A stretch of DNA of 64,000 bases from Flavobacterium psychrophilum (GCA_945874225.1 CAMCFT010000018.1:16349-80348); one strand, 5' to 3'. Positions 20,455 to 30,020 are shown, numbered from the stretch's first letter. Translations and numbers: made by a program. Notes: generated from the sequence alone by a model not told the origin.

Positions 20455-20773
20455 CCCAAAAGCAAATTCCATATTGGAATCCGTGATTGCTTTGACGATT
20501 ATTTCAATTTGTTTGTATTTGGCTATTATGATTTTTGCAGCTGTTTTTACGCCTAGAACATCGGCGAAGTTTTACGGTACACAAAACAGGGTAAATGAAT
20601 TATTCTTTTTGGCAGAACTAAAAAGCGATTCATTGTCGGATGAAAGTGAAGACGAAAACCTGATCATGGAGGAAGAAGAAATAAACGAAGGGGTGAAAAG
20701 AATTTCTATTAAATATAAGGACAGCAGCCAATTTCAGTTTGAGAAAAGTTTTTATGTTCAAGCCAATGAATAA
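20429..20773 (+). CDS. Minor pseudopilin-like protein
   Basis: The start is placed at 20429 (MAFLKKYCSPKANSILESVI), which gives a short positively charged leader before a prepilin-type motif: S, ILESV (Glu at position 5 after cleavage), then a ~20-residue hydrophobic helix. The upstream in-frame ATG at 20366 lies inside the preceding gene. The small soluble part (about 80 residues) has an acidic stretch (DESEDENLIMEEEE). It is probably processed by the prepilin peptidase encoded at 23044 and incorporated near the tip of the pseudopilus. Confidence 0.7.
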   Translation: MAFLKKYCSPKANSILESVIALTIISICLYLAIMIFAAVFTPRTSAKFYGTQNRVNELFFLAELKSDSLSDESEDENLIMEEEEINEGVKRISIKYKDSSQFQFEKSFYVQANE

Positions 20774-21251
20774 AAAAAAATCACTTCCGGCATTTTCGAT
20801 AATCGAAGCCATAGTGGGTATGGCCATTACGGCCATTGTTATGGGGATAATATTTGTGATTTTTTCAATCGTAAGCAATCAGATGTTGGATTATAAAAAT
20901 CAAAACGAATTGGTCAATGACCTAAATAGATTCACTTATAGTGTAAATAAAGATATTTTTGAAAACGAAAAAATGAACATACTCGAAAAGGAAGTGACTT
21001 TTAAGGGATATGCAGGAGAAACTGTAAAATACAATTTTCAGGAGGATTATATCTTGCGAACTAAAGAAACATTTAGAGATACATTCAAAATCAAATGCAA
21101 AAAAATAGTCTTGGACTCATTGAAAAATAAATCCCAAAGAATTATTTTTCAGAAATTAAAATGGGGCATAGTAGTTAACGAAAAAGAATTGGATTTGAAA
21201 TTCTACAAACGGGTGTTTCCAGATGAATTGTTAAAAACAATAAAAGAATAA
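20766..21251 (+). CDS. Minor pseudopilin (GspJ/PilW-like position)
   Basis: MNKKKSLPAFSIIEAIVGMA is a classical prepilin leader: basic N-terminus, cleavage before FSIIEA (Glu5), then the hydrophobic helix. Starting at 20766 overlaps the previous gene by 8 bp; ATGs at 20754 and 20739 are alternatives. The mature part is about 150 residues with mixed strands. Its place just before GspF suggests a minor pseudopilin. The exact equivalent cannot be assigned by eye. Confidence 0.75.
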   Translation: MNKKKSLPAFSIIEAIVGMAITAIVMGIIFVIFSIVSNQMLDYKNQNELVNDLNRFTYSVNKDIFENEKMNILEKEVTFKGYAGETVKYNFQEDYILRTKETFRDTFKIKCKKIVLDSLKNKSQRIIFQKLKWGIVVNEKELDLKFYKRVFPDELLKTIKE

Positions 21252-22372
21252 TGAGTTTAGATCTGGGTACATATAAAACCGAAAAAGCACAAAGTAAAGA
21301 ATTTAAGATTGAAACGGGCCAATGGCAGTTCTCTAAAACACTTTCTGACAAGAAGAAAGAAATATTCTATCGGGAATTGGGTATGCTGCTAAAATCAGGT
21401 GTCGATTTTAAGAAAGCCTTGGAAATATTGAGCAATCAATCCAGTAATAAATTCGAGAAAGAAATCATTATTCAAATTAAGGATAAAGTAGTCGAGGGGA
21501 GAAGTATTTATGAATCAATGAGAGAAACCAAACAGTTTTCCCCCTATGAATATTACAGCATTCAAATAGGGGAGGAAACAAGAAAACTGGAAGAAGTCTT
21601 AAGCGAGCTTCAAAAATATTTCAACCGAAAGATTCAAATGAAAAGGCAAATAGTCTCAGTATTGACGTATCCGGCTATTGTGATGTTGGTTACTTTTTTA
21701 GTGCTTTATTTTATGTTAAATAAGGTAGTGCCAATGTTTAGCTCAGTATTCAAACAATTTGGAAGTGAATTGCCAAAAAGCACCCAAATTATAATAAAAA
21801 TATCCAATCATTCTGGAGCAATTTTTACACTTATAATTGGACTTATAATCGGTTTGACGCTAATGCACGTTTTATGGAAAGAAAAGCAAAGCTATAGAGC
21901 TTTTACAACAAAAATGCTGCTGAAAATTCCTTATTTTGGAAATCTAATCCGGAAAATTTATATCTCTCGTTTTTGTCAGGCAATGAATTTATTGATTACC
22001 TCTAAAACGACACTAATCAATTCTTTGTCATTGACTGCCAAAATGATAGGCTTTTACCCTATTGAGGTGGCCATTGAAGAAATAAAAGAAGATATAACCA
22101 GAGGTGCCTCATTAAATGAGAGTTTAAAAAAACATGAGGTCTTTGAAAATAAAATGGTGTCTATGGTTGAGGTGGCAGAGCAAGTCAATCAGCTCGAAAC
22201 GATGTTCGAACGGCTAACAGAACAATACAACGAGGAAATCAGCCATCAGACTAAAATGATTGGGGTTATTCTGGAACCCATGATTATTATTGTTATCGGA
22301 CTAATTGTAGGAGTGATTATGGTTTCAATGTATGCGCCAATGTTTGATTTGAGCAAAATAATAAATAAATAG
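21251..22372 (+). CDS. gspF: Type II secretion/type IV pilus inner-membrane platform protein GspF/PilC
   Basis: 373 residues, close to the ~400 usual for GspF. Two T2SSF domains are visible. The first (about 38-160) contains FYRELGMLLKSGVDFKKALE, and the second (about 240-360) contains SRFCQAMNLLITSKTTLINS. There are three strongly hydrophobic segments (about 140-157, 190-210, 345-365). It forms the membrane platform on which the ATPase acts to build or retract the pseudopilus. The start overlaps the previous stop by one base (TAATG). It is the last gene of operon 1; the second leader repeat follows 42 bp after the stop. Confidence 0.9.
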   Translation: MSLDLGTYKTEKAQSKEFKIETGQWQFSKTLSDKKKEIFYRELGMLLKSGVDFKKALEILSNQSSNKFEKEIIIQIKDKVVEGRSIYESMRETKQFSPYEYYSIQIGEETRKLEEVLSELQKYFNRKIQMKRQIVSVLTYPAIVMLVTFLVLYFMLNKVVPMFSSVFKQFGSELPKSTQIIIKISNHSGAIFTLIIGLIIGLTLMHVLWKEKQSYRAFTTKMLLKIPYFGNLIRKIYISRFCQAMNLLITSKTTLINSLSLTAKMIGFYPIEVAIEEIKEDITRGASLNESLKKHEVFENKMVSMVEVAEQVNQLETMFERLTEQYNEEISHQTKMIGVILEPMIIIVIGLIVGVIMVSMYAPMFDLSKIINK

Positions 22373-22414
22373 TTGCTTTGGGCTTAATTATTTTAACGAC
22401 CTCTTTAACATTTA

Positions 22415-22474
22415 TTTAACAAATAAGGTAGTTTTTCTACCCTAACAGTAGCAGTAAACCGTTTATGTTTACAA
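22415..22474 (+). promoter_or_regulatory. 60-bp leader repeat, copy 2 (palindrome family member c)
   Basis: It carries TTTAACAAATAAGGTAGTT followed by TTTCTACCCTAACAG; GGTAG and CTACC form a hairpin around TTTTT. It is gap-free homologous to 18184-18243 and lies upstream of the second pseudopilus operon in the 217-bp gap after gspF. The spacing to the next ATG (115 bp) is almost the same as at copy 1. Confidence 0.62.
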
Positions 22475-22589
22475 CCAATAGGATCTGGTAAAATACAATT
22501 CTAAAACAAAGTATAAAACTTGATTTTACATGGACACTCAATAAAAACGGAGGCTTAGATATTTTCAAAATAGTTGTAATAAGACAATA

Positions 22590-23042
22590 ATGATAAAAAG
22601 AAACTGGATGTTGAAAAGAATTAAAAAATACATACATAACAGTAAAAAAGCCACAGTTAAAGCATACTCCCTGACAGAGATTTTAATTGTATTGTGTATT
22701 ATTGGAATATTGTTATTAATGGTATTGCCTAACCAAACATCAGTGATTGGCCAGGCAAAAGCCATTGAGGCACAAGCAATGCTGAATCAGATTTACGGAC
22801 TGGAAAAAAGTCATTTTTATCGCTATTCCAAATATTCAAACAACTTGGAAGAAATTGGTTTTGAGCAGGAATTGACCGTTGACGAAGGGGGACAAGCGGT
22901 TTACAAAATCGAAATTCTCGAAGCGTCTAACGATTCCTTTTCTGCAAGAGCAACTGCGACCTCCGACTTAGATGATGATGGAAGTTTCAATACCTGGGAA
23001 ATCGACAATAAGAAAATGTTAACCGAAGTAACAAAAGAATAA
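22590..23042 (+). CDS. Major pseudopilin, GspG-like
   Basis: A long basic leader (about 26 residues) precedes AYSLTEILIVLCIIGILLLM, a canonical prepilin N-methylation motif with Glu5. The ~120-residue soluble part has the GspG-like spine helix with AKAIEAQAMLNQIYGLEKSHF and ends in an acidic DLDDDGSFNTWEID. The last recalls the calcium-binding loop and the closing segment of major pseudopilins. It is first in operon 2 and is followed one base later by the prepilin peptidase. An alternative start at 22608 would shorten the leader. Confidence 0.85.
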   Translation: MIKRNWMLKRIKKYIHNSKKATVKAYSLTEILIVLCIIGILLLMVLPNQTSVIGQAKAIEAQAMLNQIYGLEKSHFYRYSKYSNNLEEIGFEQELTVDEGGQAVYKIEILEASNDSFSARATATSDLDDDGSFNTWEIDNKKMLTEVTKE

Positions 23043-23043
23043 A

Positions 23044-23526
23044 TTGAAAATAGCATTTATAGGTTTGTTACTTTGTTTGCTGCTGGTGTTTTTTCAAGAT
23101 TGGAAATACAGAAGAATTCATGTGGGCTTGCCTTTGGCAATTGCCCTTTGCTCTTTTTATATAATCCATCAAAAAAATGAATTCCTGTTCCGGAGTATTG
23201 CTTTCAATTTAGGCTTTTTAGGGCTTACATTAAGTATATTGACTATATATATGAGTCTGAAAAGCAAACAATTTTCGAATCCTTTTCAAAATTATTTTGG
23301 GCTAGGCGACTTACTTTTTTATGCGGCTATTGCGCCATTGTTCATACTTCAAAATTACATTCTCTTCTTCATTCTTTCAATGATTTTTGCGATTGGTCTT
23401 CAATTGGGATTAAAAAAAATCCTCAAAGAGAACACGGTGCCTTTAGCAGGATTTTCAGCTTTGTTTTTGTGTATTGTAATCATAAAAGATAGTCTTTTAC
23501 TTTTTCAAAAAATCACACTATTATAA
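23044..23526 (+). CDS. Prepilin peptidase-like protein (A24 family)
   Basis: 160 residues with about five hydrophobic segments; a compact form lacking the N-terminal methylase domain of classical PilD. Both aspartates of the A24 aspartic peptidases appear to be present: Asp in FQDWKYRRIH near residue 20, and FGLGDLL (GxGD type) near residue 89. The start codon is TTG at 23044, one base after the preceding stop. It should cleave the pseudopilin leaders encoded on both sides. Confidence 0.8.
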   Translation: MKIAFIGLLLCLLLVFFQDWKYRRIHVGLPLAIALCSFYIIHQKNEFLFRSIAFNLGFLGLTLSILTIYMSLKSKQFSNPFQNYFGLGDLLFYAAIAPLFILQNYILFFILSMIFAIGLQLGLKKILKENTVPLAGFSALFLCIVIIKDSLLLFQKITLL

Positions 23527-23529
23527 AAT

Positions 23530-24933
23530 ATGCAAGAGATAATAGTTCATCCCGAAAATCAGCATAGTATTTCAAGTGATTTAGCAAACCAGTATAGGAT
23601 ATTGCCTAAATCGGTTTCCGAGAATACGTTAGAATTATACGTAGAGGATACATTTGGTAATAAGGATGCCAAAGAGGAATTGGAACTTTTTTTGGGGAAA
23701 CATATTGTTTTTAGTACGGTAGATTCCTCTGATATGGAAAAAGCCTTATCTATTTATTACAGAAAAGAACGACTTGCTACTGTTAACAAATCACTAAAGG
23801 TGGACAAAGGAGATTTTCTGGAGAATTTATTGGGTGAAGCAAAATCCTTGAAATGCAGTGATATTCATTTTGAAGTCTACGAAGATTCAGCTCGAATTCG
23901 CTTTAGAATAGACGGTCAATTGATGGAGCGTTACAAAGTGGAAATGGATAATTACCTGGAGCTGGTCAACAAAATTAAAATAAAAGCCAAACTCAACATT
24001 ACCGAAAAACGGTTGCCACAAGACGGCAGGATTACTAACGAATCGTTTGATATAAGGGTGTCTATTTTACCTACTTTATTTGGAGAAAAAATAGTAATGC
24101 GATTGCTAGGGCAAGATGCGTCAAATATCGATTTGAAAACACTGGGTTTTCAAAAAGAAGAATTGGAACATTATCTCGAGGCCGTAAAAAAACCTAACGG
24201 GATTATTCTGATAAGTGGACCAACGGGTTCTGGGAAAACAACAACTCTTTATGCTACTTTGAGATTGTTAAATGACAGCAGAAGAAATATTGTTACTGTT
24301 GAGGATCCGATTGAATATACCCTAAAAGGCATCAACCAAGTTCAATTAAAAGAGGATATTGGATTGACCTTTTCGTCAGCTTTAAAGTCGTTCTTGCGAC
24401 AAGACCCGGATGTAATTATGTTGGGAGAAATTAGAGACTCCGAAACGGCTTTGATGGCCATTCGGGCTTCTTTGACGGGACATTTGGTTTTATCAACGAT
24501 ACACACCAATTCCGCTATAGGAACGATTTCCAGATTAATCGATATGGGAGTGCCGCCTTATCTGATTGCGGAAACATTAAACCTTTCTGTAGCGCAACGA
24601 TTGGTTCGAAAACTTTGCGACAATTGCAAAAAAGAAGTCGAATGCCATAAAGAAGATTTTCCTTCAAATTTTCAATTTCCGTACGAAATTTCAAAATACA
24701 ACAAACCTGTCGGTTGCAACAAGTGTTTTCATACGGGCTATAAAGGCAGAAGAGCCATTTATGAAGTTTTAACTATCGATGGAATCATCAGTGAAGCTAT
24801 TAAAAACAATGCGATTACAAAAGTATTCAGTAAGGAAGAAAATTATAAATCACTGTCAGAAAAGGCTTTTGATATTTTAGCCGAAGGAGAAACGGCACTA
24901 GAGGAAATTTATTCTATTTTAATCAACATATAA
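23530..24933 (+). CDS. gspE: Type II secretion/type IV pilus assembly ATPase GspE/PilB
   Basis: 467 residues. Walker A GPTGSGKTTTLYATL lies at about 229-243. The Asp box LKCSDIHFEVYEDSARIRFR, the Walker B/Asp region DPDVIMLGEIRDSETA and the His box LVLSTIHTNSAIG follow in family order. A C-terminal zinc site is formed by CDNC and CNKC. The hexameric ATPase drives pseudopilus assembly from the cytoplasmic face. It starts 3 bp after the peptidase gene and is 4 bp from the secretin gene, so the block is tightly co-transcribed. Confidence 0.93.
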   Translation: MQEIIVHPENQHSISSDLANQYRILPKSVSENTLELYVEDTFGNKDAKEELELFLGKHIVFSTVDSSDMEKALSIYYRKERLATVNKSLKVDKGDFLENLLGEAKSLKCSDIHFEVYEDSARIRFRIDGQLMERYKVEMDNYLELVNKIKIKAKLNITEKRLPQDGRITNESFDIRVSILPTLFGEKIVMRLLGQDASNIDLKTLGFQKEELEHYLEAVKKPNGIILISGPTGSGKTTTLYATLRLLNDSRRNIVTVEDPIEYTLKGINQVQLKEDIGLTFSSALKSFLRQDPDVIMLGEIRDSETALMAIRASLTGHLVLSTIHTNSAIGTISRLIDMGVPPYLIAETLNLSVAQRLVRKLCDNCKKEVECHKEDFPSNFQFPYEISKYNKPVGCNKCFHTGYKGRRAIYEVLTIDGIISEAIKNNAITKVFSKEENYKSLSEKAFDILAEGETALEEIYSILINI

Positions 24934-24937
24934 ATAA

Positions 24938-26854
24938 ATGTTTAAACAAATTATTTGCGTTCTAATCGGTGTCTTTTTTACAAATCTTGTTGCTGCACAA
25001 CAGGATATAAATGAATTAAGCAGAAAATTTGATGAATTGTCAATACAAAAAAAAGGACTCAATGAAGCAATTAAAATAGATGTTTCAGGGGTGACATTAT
25101 TTGATTTTATTTCTTCAATAGCCGAAGAACATCAACTGAATGTAGATGTAGATATTGCTTTGAATCAACCGGTAGCGAACAACTTTTTTGATGTTACGGT
25201 CAAAGAAGTGTTTATTCATTTGGTCCAAAAATACGATTTGGAAGTCTCTTTTATGAATAACATCATTGTTTTTAAAAAGAGAAAAGAAGTGGTGATTATT
25301 GAAAAAAAAACGCCTAAAATTATTGATGTTAATTACAATACACAAAACGATTTCTTGTCCATTAAACTGGAAAACGATTCGTTGCAATCAGTTATAAAAG
25401 CGATTATTGACAAGTCAAGTAAGAACTTAGTATTAGCTCCGGATATTAAAAGTCAAAAAGTCTCGGCTTACATTCTCAATCGACCATTTGATCAAGTTAT
25501 CGAAATGATGGCAAAATCAAATGACTTAATGGCAACCAAAGATGAAAACGGATTTTATTTTATCGAAAAAAACAAAGAAAAAAACAACAATGGTGCAACG
25601 GACAATAATAACAATCCGAAGTCAAAACAACCCAAAGCAAGTATTGGCGCTCCGGGGTATTTCGAAGTAAATTTATCCAAAACGGGGTTTTTATCGGTAA
25701 AAGCAAATGGGGCTGATGTCGCTGATTTGTTAACCGAAGCTGCCGAAAAATTGCATATAAATTACTTTCTATACAATAAGCCTGAAAATGAAAAAACATC
25801 ACTCTTGGCAGAAAATATTTCTTTTGATGAACTTTTAGAGCATATTTTCAAAGGAAAAAAATACACTTATAAGAAGAAAGATAATTTATATTTAATTGGG
25901 GAACAGGTGACTGAAGGGCTTAGGGAAACTGAAATGATTCAATTGGAAAATCGATCTATCGAATCAGTGCTTACTTCTTTGCCAAAGGTCTTTTCAGAAA
26001 AATTGGAAATTAAAGAATTTATTGAACTTAATGGATTAATAGTTTCTGGCTCAAAATCGGTGCTTGAAGAATTAAAAGTGTATATCAAGCAAATTGACAA
26101 AGTAGTCCCAATGGTTCAAATTGAGGTAATTATTGTGCAATACAATAAAGGATACGACATTCAAACAGGAATGAAAGCAGGTTTAGATAAAATAAATACA
26201 CCACCACCTACAGGGGGTACAATACATCCTACGACAGATGTATCAATAAATGCGACATCAATTAACAGTTTAATTGATGCCTTTAATGGTTTTGGTCTTT
26301 TTAAATTGGGAAAAGTAGCTTCATCATTTTATCTTAATCTGAAACTACTTGAAAATAATTCCATAATTAAAGTGGAATCAACACCTAAAATCGCTACTAT
26401 CAGCGGGCATGAAGCAAAATTGTCAATTGGAGAAACGAGCTATTATTTTGAACAAAATAACCGATTGATAAACAACAGTATCGGAAACGATATATTGAAT
26501 TCAGGAACCTGGAAATCTACCGATGCTAATTTGACAGTATCAATTAAACCTTTTGTTTCAACAGATGAAAATGTAACTTTATCAATATCGGTCGAGAAAA
26601 GTTCTTTCTTAGGTAGAGCTGGGGAAACAGCCCCTCCAGGGAAAGCGACTCAAAGATTTGAATCTTTGGTTAGGGTAAAAAATGGCGAAATGATTTTATT
26701 GGGAGGATTAGACGAATTGAAAAAAGAAAATTCAGGATCGGGAACACCGCTGATATCACGAATTCCGGTTATTAAATGGTTTTTTAGCAGCCGGAAAAAA
26801 GGAAAAAGCGACTCAAAACTGCACATTTTTATCAAACCTACAGTAGTATATTAA
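24938..26854 (+). CDS. gspD: Secretin, GspD/PilQ-like outer-membrane pore
   Basis: 638 residues with a signal peptide (IICVLIGVFFTNLVAAQQ, cleavage near 21). Several N-domain-like repeats fill residues ~40-380, with an Asn/Lys-rich linker (NNNNPKSKQPK) near 220. The C-terminal secretin domain (about 390-638) has VPMVQIEVIIVQYNKGYD, TPKIATISGHEAKLSIGE, VRVKNGEMILLGGL and SRIPVIKWFFSSRKKG, ending in HIFIKPTVVY as secretins do. It should form the outer-membrane gate. No classical pilotin is seen; the FN3 lipoprotein downstream is a possible substitute. Its stop overlaps the next start (TAATG). Confidence 0.9.
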   Translation: MFKQIICVLIGVFFTNLVAAQQDINELSRKFDELSIQKKGLNEAIKIDVSGVTLFDFISSIAEEHQLNVDVDIALNQPVANNFFDVTVKEVFIHLVQKYDLEVSFMNNIIVFKKRKEVVIIEKKTPKIIDVNYNTQNDFLSIKLENDSLQSVIKAIIDKSSKNLVLAPDIKSQKVSAYILNRPFDQVIEMMAKSNDLMATKDENGFYFIEKNKEKNNNGATDNNNNPKSKQPKASIGAPGYFEVNLSKTGFLSVKANGADVADLLTEAAEKLHINYFLYNKPENEKTSLLAENISFDELLEHIFKGKKYTYKKKDNLYLIGEQVTEGLRETEMIQLENRSIESVLTSLPKVFSEKLEIKEFIELNGLIVSGSKSVLEELKVYIKQIDKVVPMVQIEVIIVQYNKGYDIQTGMKAGLDKINTPPPTGGTIHPTTDVSINATSINSLIDAFNGFGLFKLGKVASSFYLNLKLLENNSIIKVESTPKIATISGHEAKLSIGETSYYFEQNNRLINNSIGNDILNSGTWKSTDANLTVSIKPFVSTDENVTLSISVEKSSFLGRAGETAPPGKATQRFESLVRVKNGEMILLGGLDELKKENSGSGTPLISRIPVIKWFFSSRKKGKSDSKLHIFIKPTVVY

Positions 26855-28041
26855 TGATTACATTATTGTCTAAAATATTAAAATTGAACAATATACATAT
26901 TGTTGGAGTCATTAGTAAAGAGGATGAGGAAAACTATAATGTACTTACGGTTAAAAAGAAAGGAAATAAAATAGATATTATCACTGCGGTTTCATTTAAT
27001 ACTTTCGAGGAGTTTAAAAAAACGATAGATCCTAAACTTCCTATAATTATAGTGGTTGATGGGAAAGGGATTCTAAACAAGGAAATTGACTTCAGTAATG
27101 AAACAGATGTAAATTGGCAGAAAAATATTGATTTTACGACTATTTATCATACAAGCTTAAAAGGATTTAGTAGTAATTTCATAAGTTTTTGTAGAAAAAA
27201 TGGAGTAGAAGAAACGATAACAAAATTTCAAAAAAACGGATTTCAGATAGTCGATATTTATATAGGTGCTTTTTTATCAGCCTTGTTATACAATACCATA
27301 AAGAAAGAGATCATAATTTCAAACGAATTGCTTTTGAATTTTGAAAATGGAAAGTTGGTCAAATTTTCAAAGCAAACAGAACCAATTAAACTGGAACAAT
27401 ACAATATTGGAAAAGAGACGGTTTCCAGTGTTTTTTTGCCCTTATATGGTGCTTTGATCCACTTTTTTATTCAACCAAAAGAAGTTTCAAAAACAAAAAA
27501 TGAGGCTTTAAATGAGGAAGAAATTATTTATAAAAAGGCATTTAATATATTGGGAATTACAATGCTGGTTAGTTTTTTAGGTGCGTTATTGGCAAGTTAT
27601 CTGTTAATACAGTATTACGGCTCAAAAAACGGGGAACTCAACCTTCAAAATGTATATTCAAACCAATCCTATCAGATAATATTGGATTTAGAAAAGCAAA
27701 AAGAAAACAAGCAAAAAATTTTAAATGAGGCTGGTTTTTTATCGTCAAAATTTATTACTTATTATGGTTATGAAATAATTAAATCAGTCCCCCAAGATAT
27801 TGCTTTGAACGAGCTAAATATAAAACCCTTAAGCAAAGAAACTAAAGCGAATCTAAAGATAAATTTTGATGTAAAAACAATCATGATTAAGGGAGAAACA
27901 GTCGAGGAATCATCATTAAACAGCTGGATGGAGGAGTTGAAAAAAATGAATTGGGTGAAAAATTTTGAAATTATAAGTTTGAAAAAAGACAAGAAAAACA
28001 AATCACAATTTGAACTAAAAATCACGATAAAAGATGTTTGA
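26854..28041 (+). CDS. GspL/PilM-PilN-like inner-membrane protein
   Basis: 395 residues with a cytoplasmic N-terminal half (~225 residues, alternating strands and helices recalling an actin-like fold), one membrane segment at about 232-252 (ILGITMLVSFLGALLASYLL) and a periplasmic ferredoxin-like part (IKGETVEESSLNSWMEELK). This is the architecture of GspL, which links the ATPase to the periplasmic parts. The sequence itself is diverged and the name rests on topology and gene order (secretin, L, M). Confidence 0.7.
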   Translation: MITLLSKILKLNNIHIVGVISKEDEENYNVLTVKKKGNKIDIITAVSFNTFEEFKKTIDPKLPIIIVVDGKGILNKEIDFSNETDVNWQKNIDFTTIYHTSLKGFSSNFISFCRKNGVEETITKFQKNGFQIVDIYIGAFLSALLYNTIKKEIIISNELLLNFENGKLVKFSKQTEPIKLEQYNIGKETVSSVFLPLYGALIHFFIQPKEVSKTKNEALNEEEIIYKKAFNILGITMLVSFLGALLASYLLIQYYGSKNGELNLQNVYSNQSYQIILDLEKQKENKQKILNEAGFLSSKFITYYGYEIIKSVPQDIALNELNIKPLSKETKANLKINFDVKTIMIKGETVEESSLNSWMEELKKMNWVKNFEIISLKKDKKNKSQFELKITIKDV

Positions 28042-28558
28042 GAATTATTCGTATAAAAAAAAATTCACAGCATTAATTGCAGTATTCTTGATGCTTTCAA
28101 TTACGGCTTATAAAAGATCATTTCATACTTTATTTCAGGTAATGGAGGAATACAGGGGACTGTCTGAAAAAGTTGACGATATCAATAAAAAAGCAAACAA
28201 TACGGATGGATTGATTGGAGACATTGCCTATTTAGATAAAATAATTGGTAAAGAGGGGATAACGAAAGAAATGGCGCAACAAGGAATTGTAAGTTTTGCT
28301 ACAAAAAATCATGCTCAGATATCCATTAATGATGTCCAGCCCATACATGTTTTCTCGGATGATAATTATAGAATAATTACGAATCAGCTGGATGTAACTG
28401 GTAACAGCAATCAATTGTTGCAATTAGCCTATGATTTTGAAAAACAATTTGACTTTTCAAGAATAGTGAGCATGAACTTTTATACAACCACGAAAAACAA
28501 TAAGTTCGAAGTATTACACTTAAAAATGATATTCCAAAACTATGAAAACAGTAAATAA
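28034..28558 (+). CDS. GspM/PilO-like inner-membrane protein
   Basis: 174 residues: a short cytoplasmic stretch, one membrane segment (about 10-24), a coiled coil (VMEEYRGLSEKVDDINKK) and a periplasmic ferredoxin-like domain with the SFATKNHAQISINDVQP and NQLDVTGNSNQLLQLAYDFE segments typical of PilO/GspM. It overlaps the GspL-like gene by 8 bp and the next gene by 17 bp. Together with the L-like protein it should form the periplasmic alignment complex. Confidence 0.72.
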   Translation: MFENYSYKKKFTALIAVFLMLSITAYKRSFHTLFQVMEEYRGLSEKVDDINKKANNTDGLIGDIAYLDKIIGKEGITKEMAQQGIVSFATKNHAQISINDVQPIHVFSDDNYRIITNQLDVTGNSNQLLQLAYDFEKQFDFSRIVSMNFYTTTKNNKFEVLHLKMIFQNYENSK

Positions 28559-29498
28559 AATTTGGCTACTTTCCTTGGCATTAGGAATAGTCTCTTGTGA
28601 TGATATTTTTGAAAAAGACATTACTAATGATACAATCCAAACGATTTCACCTAGCAATGAGGCAGTAGTAGAGAGTAACGTAGTCAATTTTCAATGGAAC
28701 AGTCTTGAGGGTGCTGACAAGTATCGAATACAGGTAATAGCTTCTAATCAGGCTATTGTGTTAGATTCATTGGTAAGTAAAACGAACCTGACTTTCCCGT
28801 TAACACAAGGAGTGTATCAATGGAAAGTAAGAGGAGAAAATTTCGCTTACCAATCCTCTTATTCTACCCTGTTAAATCTTACGGTTATGGAGACTTCCAA
28901 CTTGGCAAACCAACAAGTGGTTCTGTCTAGTCCATCGAATGGATTTTACACTAACGACACTAATTTGACCTGTTCTTGGCTAGGCATAAATAAAGCCGAT
29001 TATTATGATTTGGAATTAATCAATATGACAAAGGGACAAACAGTGGTATATCAATTATCTGATATTACAAATACTTCAGCAACTTTAAATAATACAATTC
29101 TAAGTCAGGATGCGGAATACCAATGGAAAATTAGAGCCGTAAACACCACTAGTAAAACAGCATTTACGTCAAGAGTCTTTTTACTGGACAAAATGAATCC
29201 TAACCAACCTCAGAATAATTTACCCGCAAACAATGCAGTCAAAGTCGCTAATCAATCAATTACTTTTGATTGGATTTCACCTACAGATACCGGAACAATT
29301 CAGTCACCTATAGCATACACTATTGAATTTGCAAATAGCAATGCGTTTACCACAATAATTCAAACTTCAAACAGCTCGACGGCAACTTTTTCACAAATAT
29401 TTACTTTGGCAGGGGAGTATTACTGGAGAATTAAAACCTCTGACACAGCGGGTAATAGCAGTATTTATAGCGTTCCTTTCAAATTCACGATTAATTAA
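28542..29498 (+). CDS. FN3-domain lipoprotein of the pseudopilus operon
   Basis: 318 residues with a lipoprotein leader (LLSLALGIVSCDDIFEKD; Cys near 19). Three fibronectin type III-like repeats follow (about 30-120, 125-220, 225-318), each with a W near the first strand and a YQWKVRG, YQWKIRA or YYWRIKTSD strand. It is probably exposed at the periplasmic or outer face of the outer membrane. Its place inside the assembly operon and overlap with the GspM-like gene suggest a structural role, perhaps secretin support. It could also bind a substrate. Confidence 0.75.
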   Translation: MKTVNKIWLLSLALGIVSCDDIFEKDITNDTIQTISPSNEAVVESNVVNFQWNSLEGADKYRIQVIASNQAIVLDSLVSKTNLTFPLTQGVYQWKVRGENFAYQSSYSTLLNLTVMETSNLANQQVVLSSPSNGFYTNDTNLTCSWLGINKADYYDLELINMTKGQTVVYQLSDITNTSATLNNTILSQDAEYQWKIRAVNTTSKTAFTSRVFLLDKMNPNQPQNNLPANNAVKVANQSITFDWISPTDTGTIQSPIAYTIEFANSNAFTTIIQTSNSSTATFSQIFTLAGEYYWRIKTSDTAGNSSIYSVPFKFTIN

Positions 29499-29510
29499 TT
29501 TAGTTTACCG

Positions 29511-30020
29511 ATGAAAAAGAAAATAAATATTGTTTTGATTATAGTCGTTTTAGGACTATGGGGTACAGTGGGTTATAGGACTGTTAATCAATATTTTTTT
29601 TCAAAAAAATTGATAATAAAGACAATGGATTTAAATAAGGAGTTAAACGCAAACCAAATAAATAAAGATACTTTCCAAATGGAAAATAGTATCAGAGATC
29701 CATTTTTGAACAAACAAGATCAAAGCATGGTTCCCAGTACAAAAAAAATCTATTCAAAGTCTTTAAATATAAAAAAGAATGTTGCTCAGACTTTCAAACC
29801 AAAGGAGTTTATCAATTGGCCTTCTATTTCGTATCATGGTTATATCCAATCTAAAGTAAATAACGAAGAATTAATTTTGGTTAAGATTAATGAAAAGATG
29901 CACAAACTTAAAATCAATGAAGAAGTTGAAGGGGTAACTTTAAAAAAAGTGTATAAAGACTCTATTGAATTTGTTTTTAATAAAGAAAAAAAAATAATTC
30001 AAAAAAAGGGAACTATATAA
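29511..30020 (+). CDS. GspC/PilP-like periplasmic linker protein
   Basis: 169 residues with an N-terminal membrane anchor (INIVLIIVVLGLWGTVGY), a linker containing IRDPFLNKQD (RDPF is typical of PilP) and a C-terminal homology-region-like fold: WPSISYHGYIQSKVNNEELI, then LKINEEVEGVTLKKVYKDSI. PilP and GspC bridge inner-membrane parts to the secretin. It is the last gene of operon 2. The 212 bp after it up to the convergent regulator holds no gene that I can see. Confidence 0.75.
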   Translation: MKKKINIVLIIVVLGLWGTVGYRTVNQYFFSKKLIIKTMDLNKELNANQINKDTFQMENSIRDPFLNKQDQSMVPSTKKIYSKSLNIKKNVAQTFKPKEFINWPSISYHGYIQSKVNNEELILVKINEKMHKLKINEEVEGVTLKKVYKDSIEFVFNKEKKIIQKKGTI

